Shown: one piece after another, positions 56,838 to 64,000 of the stretch
Numbering within the stretch: the stretch's first letter is position 1
Layout of the letters: the number at the start of each line of letters is the position of its first letter
NCBI RefSeq assembly: GCF_042650885.1
Contig: NZ_JBHSBU010000001.1
Coordinates: 992,001 to 1,056,000, forward strand
Direction of reading: 5' to 3'
Length of the DNA: 64,000 nt
Source of the DNA: Chitinimonas_A lacunae
Lineage (GTDB): Bacteria; Pseudomonadota; Gammaproteobacteria; Burkholderiales; Chitinimonadaceae
Position numbers and translations under genes: made by a program
Notes under the pieces: model-generated
The model's database searches: none
What the model was told of the DNA's origin: nothing
What the model saw: the letters and a program-made list of their open reading frames with translations, nothing else

Positions 56838-58781
56838 ATGAACAGCGTCAACGATCTCTACCGCGGACGCCAGGGGGCAAGCCCCAGCGCCTGCCCACCC
56901 GAAACGGTCCGCTGCGGCGGCTGCGGCATGCTCGAATGCCTGTGCCGACCCCGCTTCTTCGCCGGCCAGATTCTCAGCGCCGACGATCTCAACCGGCTCG
57001 ATGCCTATATCCGCGCCAAACACCGGCTGCATAACCGCCAGTTACACGGCTGGGGCGTGGTCAACGGGCTCGAAGCCACCTGCAACCCCTGCGGCAACGG
57101 GGTGGCAGTCGGCTGCGGCTATGCCCTTGGCCCTTGTGGCGAGGATATCGTGGTCTGCGAACCCGTCACGGTCGATATATGCGAGCTGATCCGCCGCTGC
57201 CGCGATGCCGAGCGCCACACCCAGCCGTGCCAGCCCGGCAATGGCCATCACCCGTGCAATGCCGAGGAGGAAGAATGGATATTGGCCATCCGCTATGCCG
57301 AATCGCCGTCACGCGGCGTCAAGCCCCTGCGTCCGAGCGAAGCCTCAGGCAGCCGCAGTTGCGGCTGCGGTGCCGGCAGCACGGCCGGCTCGTGCGGTTG
57401 CGGCGGCAGTTGCGGCTGTCATGGCAAGACCTCATCTTCCACCCGGCCACGCAGTGCGCCGGTACAGTGCGAACCGACCGTGGTATGCGAAGGCTTTGCC
57501 TTTGAGGTCTACCGCAAACCGGTGGACCAGTCGGACCTGATCAAGCGGCTGTTCAACCTCGACGCCGCCGCGCCCGAGTCACCGCTCTACCAGCGTTTTC
57601 TGTGCTGTACCGATCTGCTGATCAAGCAGATGCCGAAGATGCCCGGCAGTTTCAGCAGCCAGGCGGTGATGCAGCAGCCGGCACAGTGGAGCCACTGGGG
57701 TCGTCAGTTCCGGGCGGGCCTACAGCGCTATTTCGATAGCCATGGGGCTTATCACTGTTCCTTGCAGGGTCAGTTGCAACAGGTGGTGTTTCCGACCGAC
57801 CCCGACGACAACGACGTCGCCGGCATCGTCAACGGCATCACCACCCTGACCGTGGTCTGGCTCAATGCCTTGATGGAATGCCTCTGCTCGGCGCTATTGC
57901 CACCCTGCCCCGGTCCGGCCGAGCAGACGGGCGTGCCGCTTGCGGTCGTGCGCGTTCGCAATAATCCCTGCCGGGTGATCGAGGTATGCAACTGGACCAT
58001 CCACCGCAAATTCACCACTACCTTCCCGGCCATCGAGTACTGGTTGTCGATCCTGCCGTTCGGCAACTGGCTGCGCCAATTGATGGAACTCCTGTGCTGC
58101 GGTGACTTCGGCGCCTTCACCCGCAATCCCGGCACGGTCGATCACCTGCCCGACCACAATCACGACGGCCCCGCCACCAACCCCGACATCAGCTCACCAC
58201 CGGTCGGCGGCATCGGCGACAGCGTGATCAAGCCCAAGCTCGCCACCGCCGAGTTGCCGGACGAGAAGCCCTACAGCCGGGCCGACCAGCGGCTCAACCC
58301 GAGCCTGCCCAATCTGCGGCGGCTCCATGGCATCAGCGAGCTGTCGAGCAAGGCGCTGCGCCGGGGCAGCAAGGCGCTGCCGTTCCGCACGCTGTTTGAG
58401 AGTCTGCTGGCGCCAGAGAGCGCCACGACCGGCAGTGCGCGCCTGTCGGCGGCCGAGATGGGCAATCTGCCGCAGCTGCTGTTGGCCGACCAGTTCCTGC
58501 GGCCGCTGGTCAGCGAGATGCTGGGGCCGATGATCGGGGGTCTGCTGGGCGGGGGCCTTGGCAATGTCACGGACCTGGTTCGCGGCCGAGAGGACACCGC
58601 CAAGCCTGCCGCGGCAGAACTCGATCTGCTCAAGAGCGAAATCGCCGCCTTGCGCGGCCGGCTCGAAGCGCAGGACCGCCAGATCGCCAGCCTCGCGCAG
58701 CACACGGGCAACAAGCCCAAAGCCCCCGGCGGCAAGTCCGAGCCCAAAGCACGCAGCAGCAGGGGTGGCAACAAGCCCTAA
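56838..58781 (+). CDS. eCIS structural protein with adaptor domain and Cys/Gly-rich loop
   Basis: This 647-aa protein has N-terminal Cys residues (CGGCGMLECLC) preceding the adaptor domain at about 39-150 (RFFAGQILSADDLNRLDAY, LHNRQLHGWGVVNGLEA), related to the start of the previous protein. A Cys/Gly/Ser-rich loop lies at about 168-200 (SCGCGAGSTAGSCGCGGSCG). The middle region is alpha-helical and Cys-containing (FLCCTDLLIKQMPKM, LMECLCSALLPPCPG). The C-terminus has a Gly-rich stretch, a coiled coil (LDLLKSEIAALRGRLEAQD) and a basic tail. Function unknown; a baseplate or fibre network role is inferred from context. Confidence 0.75.
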   Translation: MNSVNDLYRGRQGASPSACPPETVRCGGCGMLECLCRPRFFAGQILSADDLNRLDAYIRAKHRLHNRQLHGWGVVNGLEATCNPCGNGVAVGCGYALGPCGEDIVVCEPVTVDICELIRRCRDAERHTQPCQPGNGHHPCNAEEEEWILAIRYAESPSRGVKPLRPSEASGSRSCGCGAGSTAGSCGCGGSCGCHGKTSSSTRPRSAPVQCEPTVVCEGFAFEVYRKPVDQSDLIKRLFNLDAAAPESPLYQRFLCCTDLLIKQMPKMPGSFSSQAVMQQPAQWSHWGRQFRAGLQRYFDSHGAYHCSLQGQLQQVVFPTDPDDNDVAGIVNGITTLTVVWLNALMECLCSALLPPCPGPAEQTGVPLAVVRVRNNPCRVIEVCNWTIHRKFTTTFPAIEYWLSILPFGNWLRQLMELLCCGDFGAFTRNPGTVDHLPDHNHDGPATNPDISSPPVGGIGDSVIKPKLATAELPDEKPYSRADQRLNPSLPNLRRLHGISELSSKALRRGSKALPFRTLFESLLAPESATTGSARLSAAEMGNLPQLLLADQFLRPLVSEMLGPMIGGLLGGGLGNVTDLVRGREDTAKPAAAELDLLKSEIAALRGRLEAQDRQIASLAQHTGNKPKAPGGKSEPKARSSRGGNKP

Positions 58782-58807
58782 TCTCAACCGCAAGCGGGAG
58801 AGCGCCG

Positions 58808-60796
58808 ATGAGCACCGTATTCGCCGAACGGCCGCAATTCTTCGAAGGCCAGTATCTGGGCGCCAGCGATCTGCAAGCCTTGCTGGACTATCTGAGCGAG
58901 TTGCAGCAACGCCATCAGCTATCGAGCCATAGCTGGGGCATCGCCGCAGGAATCGATCTGATCTACCAGACTTCGCCGCTGGGTCATCTCGAAGCCTATC
59001 TGACCCCGGGCGTGGCCAGTGACGGCTATGGCCGCACCCTGGTGGTCAATCAGGCTTTCCCGCTTGATCCGAGCCTGTTCACCAGCCAGCCGACCGGACT
59101 GGTCAAGGTCTGGCTGCGTTACGACGAGCTGGCCGGTCAAGGGGTACGCCAGGGCTTTGAAGTCTGCGGCACGAGCGACGCCTATGCCCGGGTCAGCGAA
59201 TCCTTTCTGGTCGAAGTGGGCGAGCGCGTGACCATAGACCGGCGCCAGAGCGGGGTGAACGTCGACCAGACCTTCTACCCCGACGCCCGCGAAGCGCTGG
59301 GCGACGCCCTGCCGGGCCAGCCGATCGCACCCGATGGCGCGGTGGCGGCCCAGTTGTTCCCGGGGCCAGACGACCTCAGCCTCTGGCTGGTGCCGGTCGG
59401 TCTGGTGCATTGGCAGGGCGGCAAGCTGATGGCGCTCAGTGCCACCGAGCGCAAGCTGTCGCGGCTGTTCCGGCGCTATAGCGGCTGGGTCGGCGAAAGC
59501 CTGTCGGGCAGCGGCGGTCTGCTGCGGCTCGGTCGGCGTTTTCTGCCGCGCGAGGCGGGCAAGAGTGTCGAAGCGATCTGTCAGGCGGTCCAGCCGACTG
59601 AACTCGATATGATCTATTGCGAAAACGATAAGGACACCCCGGTCTTTCGCGAACCGATCTGGCTCGACAGCCACACCCGGGCCCGTGGCGATCTGCGCTT
59701 TTACGGTTCCCGCGCCGAATGGCTCGACCGCGAAGGCACCGACTATCTGGCCGACGGCACGGTCAGCGCCCTGCGCCGCAATGGCCGCAGCCCGCTCAAC
59801 GGGGTCGATCTGGAAGTATTGCTCGGCAAACGGGCCGGTTCAGCCGGGCCGACCCGGCTGGTGGTGGGTGCGGCCAGCGTCAAGGGCAGCGATCCCTGTG
59901 CGGTCGATTTCACCCTGACGGCCGGAATGGTGATCCAGGAAGACGGCTATGTCGGCATCGGCAGCACCAGCACGGTGCTCGACAAGCCGCTGACGCTCAA
60001 GGCCGCCACCGCCCACAACGGGCTGATCGGCTTTGAGAACAGCTCGGGGGCGCTGGCCTTCCAGCTCAATCTGGGGCCGGCTGGCGAAGGGCTCAATCTG
60101 ACCCGCTCCGACCCTGCCAAGAGCGATCTGCTGATCGCCAACAACGGCACCGTCGGCATCAATACCCTGCAACCGTTTGTCGCGCTGACCGTACAGGGCT
60201 CACTGGGCTTCAAGGCCGGCAGCGCCCCCGAGATCTATCTGTTCGAGAGCGGCACCCTCAACCCGGACCGGATGATCCTGACCCACTCGCCCGCCTTCCA
60301 GGATTGGGGCCTGCAATACCGCGACAGCAACGACAGCTTCGTCTTTCTGGGCGACGGCCAGCCACGTTGCTATATCGGTCTACAGGACGGCCGGGTCGGC
60401 ATCGGCACCGTCTCTCCGGTCGCGCCGCTTGAAGTACGCGGCGATATCCGGCTCGGCAGCAGCGGCAACTATTTCGCCGTCGGCGCCGGCAATTCGCTGA
60501 CCATGGTGGCGGGCCGGGTGGCTTCCAACGGCACGCTACAGAGCGGCAGTGGCTTTTCCTCATCGCTGACCAGCACCGGCCAATACAACATCACCTTCAG
60601 CAGCAGCTTCGCCGGCACGCCGGTCGTGGTGGTCAGCTCGACGTCGGACGACGCCAGCGGCGTGGACAACCAGGTCTCGACTTCATCGATTTCGACCTCG
60701 GGCTTCCGGGTGTCGGCGCGCGATGTCGGCGGTGGCGGCGTCCCCACGCCACAGAACACCTCGTTCACGTTTATCGCGATCGGCCCGCGTCCGTAG
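58808..60796 (+). CDS. eCIS tail-fibre-like protein with adaptor domain
   Basis: This 662-aa protein has the adaptor domain at about residues 8-130 in a diverged form (FFEGQYLGASDLQALLDYL, SSHSWGIAAGIDLIY). Residues about 280-560 contain beta strands with repeated VGIG/VGIN turns (GYVGIGSTSTVLDKPLTL, GTVGINTLQPF, GRVGIGTVSPVAPLEVRGD) as in phage fibre shafts. The C-terminal about 100 residues (QYNITFSSSFAGTPVVVVSS, then FRVSARDVGGGG) look like a receptor-binding head. It is the best candidate for target recognition (Afp13/Pvc13 position). Confidence 0.8.
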   Translation: MSTVFAERPQFFEGQYLGASDLQALLDYLSELQQRHQLSSHSWGIAAGIDLIYQTSPLGHLEAYLTPGVASDGYGRTLVVNQAFPLDPSLFTSQPTGLVKVWLRYDELAGQGVRQGFEVCGTSDAYARVSESFLVEVGERVTIDRRQSGVNVDQTFYPDAREALGDALPGQPIAPDGAVAAQLFPGPDDLSLWLVPVGLVHWQGGKLMALSATERKLSRLFRRYSGWVGESLSGSGGLLRLGRRFLPREAGKSVEAICQAVQPTELDMIYCENDKDTPVFREPIWLDSHTRARGDLRFYGSRAEWLDREGTDYLADGTVSALRRNGRSPLNGVDLEVLLGKRAGSAGPTRLVVGAASVKGSDPCAVDFTLTAGMVIQEDGYVGIGSTSTVLDKPLTLKAATAHNGLIGFENSSGALAFQLNLGPAGEGLNLTRSDPAKSDLLIANNGTVGINTLQPFVALTVQGSLGFKAGSAPEIYLFESGTLNPDRMILTHSPAFQDWGLQYRDSNDSFVFLGDGQPRCYIGLQDGRVGIGTVSPVAPLEVRGDIRLGSSGNYFAVGAGNSLTMVAGRVASNGTLQSGSGFSSSLTSTGQYNITFSSSFAGTPVVVVSSTSDDASGVDNQVSTSSISTSGFRVSARDVGGGGVPTPQNTSFTFIAIGPRP

Positions 60797-60955
60797 TCTC
60801 CGCAAAAAAGGAAATTTTCATGCAATTTTTCAGCAATATTTTCTGATGAAAAAACATGTAAATACATAAAGACAGACAATTACTCGAATCGCCCGCCAAG
60901 CCAGGCTGAAAGCAGTTTCCGCCCCAGGTTCCGCAGTGGCGTCAAGGAGATCATC

Positions 60956-61177
60956 ATGCAGTCTTCCAACCATCTCGACCGCAGCGTCCTGGTCGCCCGG
61001 CTGACCACGCTCAAGAGCGAGTACAGCGCCGGCCAGCGCCAGCTCGCCGAACTCGAAGCCCGTGCCGCCACGCTGCGTGAGCAACTGCTGCGTATCAACG
61101 GCGCGGCCCAGGTGCTGGCGGAACTGCTCGACAGCCCGGTCGCCGAGCCGTTCGCCGCCCAGGAACTGGCCGACTAG
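60956..61177 (+). CDS. Small coiled-coil protein
   Basis: This 73-aa protein has AAGGAG before the ATG. It is a single long heptad-like helix (VARLTTLKSEYSAGQRQLAE, then LREQLLRINGAAQVLAEL) with a short acidic tail. There is no recognisable family. It is preceded by about 160 bases of AT-rich spacer, the second such gap in the operon. It may be an assembly factor or a small structural part; its position before the tape-measure-like gene suggests a role in building the tube. Confidence 0.7.
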   Translation: MQSSNHLDRSVLVARLTTLKSEYSAGQRQLAELEARAATLREQLLRINGAAQVLAELLDSPVAEPFAAQELAD

Positions 61178-61190
61178 GCCGGAGCCCGCC

Positions 61191-62924
61191 ATGCGTGGCG
61201 TCGATCTGCATATCCATGAGTGGCTCAACGACTACCGTATGCCGCGCGAGCAGCCGGCGGCGCCGACCCTGGGCGCCGATCTCGACCGGCTGGCACCGCG
61301 TGTGGCCGCCCTGCTGGCGGAACGGCTGGGGGAATTGCTCGGTGAGGCCGAGGCCGTGGTGCTGCTACCCGATATTGCCGTCGATCTGACGCTTGATATC
61401 GCCTCGCCACCCGAGCGCCTGGCGGCCCATTGGTCCGATCAACTTGCCCTGGCCCTTGGCCGGGCGATCTACGACCCGGGCAGCGGCGCCGTGCACTATG
61501 CCTCGCAAGCCGCCTATCGGGCGGCGTTTCTCGGCGATCTGCTGCAAGACCGCGCCTGGCATTCCTGGCGCTACCGCCGCTTCGATGGCCTGCGCATCCT
61601 GCCCGCTGCGGCGGCTGCCCGGACTTTGCTGGTCGAGGACACGGCGCTGGGTCTGGCCACCCTGGCCCTGCTCGATGATGCCGTCTGGCCGGCCTTTGCT
61701 GCCCTGCTGACACCACGCGAAGCACTGCGCATCCTGCTGGCCTGGCACGCTGCGCCACCAGAGGCTTCGGCCGGCACTCCGGGTCGCAGTGACCCTCCTG
61801 GCCATCCACTACGCAGCCTCACCGGCCCCTTGGCCGCCCTGCGCCACGTGGCACTCTGGCAGCGTCAGGCCCCGACAGCGGACCTTGCCACGGCCTGTTG
61901 GCTAGCAGCACTGCGCTCGCTGCCAGCCAACATCTCCCCAGCCGAACTCGAACGCCTCGTCCGCACCAACGACCTGCGCCGCCTGTTTGCCGGCAGCGGT
62001 CCTGCTGCCCACGCCCCGCCCGCCGACCCAGACTGGTTGAGCCTGCTGGCCAGCGCGCCCTTGCCGGCCCGGCTCGCAGCGACCGCGCTGGCGGTGGTCG
62101 AGCGGCAGGAGGCAGCGGCAAGCGCAGCCACGCTGTCCGTTCCCGACCTGCTGGATGCCCCATTCGGCGGCCTGGTCTGGCTGCTGCCCTCGCTCCAATC
62201 GTTGCTGACGCCGACGCTGCTGGCGGGCTTGCCGGCGCCGGCCGGCTGTTCATCGCTGGACGCCCTGGCGCTGCTGACGCTTGCGGTGGCCACCGGCCCA
62301 CAGGCCGATGCCGTCTGGCGCGATCCGTTCTGGCGCACGTTCTTCCGTCTGCCGCCACGCTTTGATCAGGTGGCGCTGGCAGCGTGGCTGGCCAAGGCCG
62401 AGCCGGCCGCCTTGATGACGGCACTTGCCAATGCCCTCCAGCACCAGGCACGCGGCGAGGCGGTTCGCTTGCGCTACCCGCTTCAGCGGGTACGCCGCGA
62501 CCGACTGATCGACAGCGCGACGGGCGGCTGGCTTGGAGCGGTGGCGACGGAACAGCCGGTTTCCTGGCGAAGCCGGCTGGCGTTGACGCGCCAATCGCGC
62601 CGCGATGAGCGTCTGCTCAGTCAGGCCGGCCCGCTCGCCGCGCTGCCGCCCGGCTGGCATGAACCGGTCCTGCTGCTGGCCCAGGCTGCCCTGCGCCATA
62701 CCGCTTACCGCATCCCGGGCCATGCCCGCAGTTCGCTGCCTTATCTGTTTGCCCGGCTGTTTGGGGTCAGCGGTCAGGCCGAACTCTGTGCGCCGTGTCA
62801 GTGGCGACTGAGGCTGGTCCGACCGCCGCTCCATGTCCTGCTCAGTCTGAGCGGCATGACGCGGCTGCGGCTGCAATGGCCCGGGCAACCCTCGCCAACC
62901 CTGACCCTGAGCTGTTCCGGATAA
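61191..62924 (+). CDS. eCIS protein in the tape-measure (Afp14/Pvc14) position
   Basis: This 577-aa protein, rich in Ala and Leu, starts MRGVDLHIHEWLNDYRMPRE. Helical blocks fill most of the length, with a beta-rich C-terminal end (FARLFGVSGQAELC, LRLVRPPLHVLLSLSG). In Afp and PVC loci the gene between the fibre and the AAA+ ATPase encodes the contractile-injection tape measure protein, which sets tube length; position, the N-terminal DLHIHEWL pattern and the FARLF segment fit. The start at 61191 is the first ATG outside the preceding gene. The sequence match is not strong. Confidence 0.65.
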   Translation: MRGVDLHIHEWLNDYRMPREQPAAPTLGADLDRLAPRVAALLAERLGELLGEAEAVVLLPDIAVDLTLDIASPPERLAAHWSDQLALALGRAIYDPGSGAVHYASQAAYRAAFLGDLLQDRAWHSWRYRRFDGLRILPAAAAARTLLVEDTALGLATLALLDDAVWPAFAALLTPREALRILLAWHAAPPEASAGTPGRSDPPGHPLRSLTGPLAALRHVALWQRQAPTADLATACWLAALRSLPANISPAELERLVRTNDLRRLFAGSGPAAHAPPADPDWLSLLASAPLPARLAATALAVVERQEAAASAATLSVPDLLDAPFGGLVWLLPSLQSLLTPTLLAGLPAPAGCSSLDALALLTLAVATGPQADAVWRDPFWRTFFRLPPRFDQVALAAWLAKAEPAALMTALANALQHQARGEAVRLRYPLQRVRRDRLIDSATGGWLGAVATEQPVSWRSRLALTRQSRRDERLLSQAGPLAALPPGWHEPVLLLAQAALRHTAYRIPGHARSSLPYLFARLFGVSGQAELCAPCQWRLRLVRPPLHVLLSLSGMTRLRLQWPGQPSPTLTLSCSG

Positions 62925-62930
62925 GCCGCT

Positions 62931-64000
62931 ATGAAACGCGACGACCCACTGCTGCCTGCTGCCTGGCCCACGCCCCACCCGTTCGGCAACGAGCGCCTAT
63001 GGCTCGATTGCCTGATCGAGCGCGAAATCCTGCGTCTGCGTGCCCGCTATGCCTTGTCCCTGGACGAGCTGCGCGGGCTTTATGTATCGGATCGCCAAGT
63101 GGACGAACTGGTCAGGCGCCATACCGACTTCCAGGCAGCCGACCCGGCGGACAGCCGCGACCCGATTGCGCTGCTGAGCGCCCAGGCCACGCAGTGGCGC
63201 GAGCATTTCGCGGCCGATTCGCCGCTGGCGCTGCTGGGGGAACGCTTGGGACTGGACCAGGAATCGCTGGCACTCGTCTTCGTCGCTGCCGCGCCGGAAC
63301 TCGATCTGCGCTACGAGACGCTGTACGCCTATCTCAACAACGATGTGACGCGCAAAACCGCTACACCCGATCTGGTGCGCCGGCTGTTGAGCGAGGGCGA
63401 CGGACGCCCCGACCATGCGCTGGCCGGTCGTCTTCAGGCGCTGCTGGACGCCGGCATACTGGAGCGGCCCGAGGCCGACCCGCAGCGCAGTGCGCTCGGT
63501 CAGGCGGTGGTGGCCAGCGGCCCGATACGACGGTTTCTGCTCGGCATCGCACCGCTGCCCAGCGAAGCGGCCGTCCGGCTTGAAGCGGGTACGGGCGTGC
63601 CGACGCTGACGCCACGGGGCGAATTATTGATCTGTCGCGGCGACGAAGCGGAGCGCCAACACGGCTGGTGCCGCCAGTGGCTTGGCCGGCGCGGCCTGCA
63701 TGGCTTGCAGGCGACCGCTGCGGCCTGTCTGCACCAGCCCGAACTGGGGCTGTTGGCTCGACTCGCCCAGGCAGCGCTGGTGCTGCGCGACCCGGCCGGC
63801 ATCACGCGGGAACCTGCAACCGCCGCACAACTGGCCGAGCGGCTGCGCGGCTGGGTCAGCCTCGGCATCACCATCCTCTGGCTGACCCCACGCCATACCC
63901 AGACGCCGGCCGCCTGGGCCGATCTGCCGCTGACCGTGCTCGATCTGCCGCCCACCTGCGCCAGCGAACGTAGCGCCGCCTGGCTCGCGGCGCTGCGCAA
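62931..64000 (+). CDS. eCIS AAA+ ATPase (Afp15/Pvc15-like), cut by the window end
   Basis: The first 356 residues of an ATPase gene lie here; the frame stays open to 64000. Residues about 18-130 match the helical winged region that precedes the AAA core in eCIS ATPases (RARYALSLDELRGLYVSD, ERLGLDQESLALVFVAAAPE, LDLRYETLYAYLNNDVTRK). The RLQALLDAGILERP segment and a weakly Walker-like second region follow. The Walker A and B motifs of the main module are expected beyond the window and are not seen. The ATPase in Afp/PVC drives assembly of the particle. The start lies six bases after the previous stop. Confidence 0.85.
   Translation, partial: MKRDDPLLPAAWPTPHPFGNERLWLDCLIEREILRLRARYALSLDELRGLYVSDRQVDELVRRHTDFQAADPADSRDPIALLSAQATQWREHFAADSPLALLGERLGLDQESLALVFVAAAPELDLRYETLYAYLNNDVTRKTATPDLVRRLLSEGDGRPDHALAGRLQALLDAGILERPEADPQRSALGQAVVASGPIRRFLLGIAPLPSEAAVRLEAGTGVPTLTPRGELLICRGDEAERQHGWCRQWLGRRGLHGLQATAAACLHQPELGLLARLAQAALVLRDPAGITREPATAAQLAERLRGWVSLGITILWLTPRHTQTPAAWADLPLTVLDLPPTCASERSAAWLAALR

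Noticed and set aside
60820..60846. Tiny open frame (MQFFSNIF) behind an AAGGAAA in the gap after the fibre gene
   Set aside because: Eight residues only, in AT-rich sequence where such frames arise by chance; no sign of a leader-peptide attenuator.
36963..64000. Prophage or tailocin reading of the injection locus
   Set aside because: DUF4255 cap, paired sheath and tube paralogs, LysM adaptor and AAA+ ATPase fit eCIS; no terminase, portal, holin, lysin or integrase seen.
36963..64000. Type VI secretion system
   Set aside because: No TssJ, TssL, TssM or TssB/C-type genes; sheath and tube are of the eCIS type and the ATPase is not ClpV-like in its visible part.

Overview
The window is a GC-rich bacterial chromosome segment, most likely from a betaproteobacterium. 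The dsbB-folC-SPOR-cvpA gene order, the long-form QueF, the full-length Mfd and AlaS, and many ATGA stop/start overlaps all fit that group. The species cannot be fixed from sequence reading alone. No tRNA, rRNA, CRISPR array or intact insertion sequence was seen.

Left part (1-28.8 kb) is mostly housekeeping. On the minus strand lies dsbB-folC-SPOR-cvpA, followed by a second minus-strand operon of patatin phospholipase, lipoprotein and FlgO-like lipoprotein. Then come guaB, a small secreted protein, an alpha/beta hydrolase divergent from a large PAS/GAF/GGDEF/EAL sensor, an orphan Imm11-type immunity gene, mfd, a frameshifted XRE regulator remnant, an unknown gene, a GAF histidine kinase with its response regulator, alaS, an ALDH7-type dehydrogenase, queF, and a porin with a short phosphate-binding-like protein.

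Middle part (29-36.3 kb) is accessory. It holds a zinc-ribbon/HEPN/RES-domain toxin-like gene, then two divergent secreted protease genes: an M60 (SslE/ImpA-type) metalloprotease with a long Thr-Pro linker, and an S8 subtilisin. The roughly 890 bp between them carries four dyad-symmetric sites and no gene.

Right part (36.96 kb to the window end) is the most interesting: one long plus-strand operon for an extracellular contractile injection system (eCIS, Afp/PVC/MAC-like). It encodes a small helical first protein, a DUF4255 (Pvc16-type) terminator, a carboxypeptidase-regulatory-like protein, a giant 1270-aa sheath, tube 1, sheath 2 and tube 2. These are followed by a small Afp6-position protein, a LysM tube/spike adaptor, a gpD-like hub, a separate gp5/gpV spike, an unknown hydrophobic protein, gp25, baseplate J and a gpI-like protein with a propeller-like front. 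Next are three large proteins sharing one N-terminal domain (one with a collagen-like segment, one with a Cys/Gly-rich loop, one ending as a tail fibre), a small coiled-coil protein, a tape-measure-position protein, and the start of the AAA+ ATPase, which runs off the window. No phage replication, packaging or lysis genes and no T6SS membrane genes are present, so a dedicated injection machine is a better reading than a prophage. No cargo toxin is recognisable in the window; it may lie beyond 64 kb.
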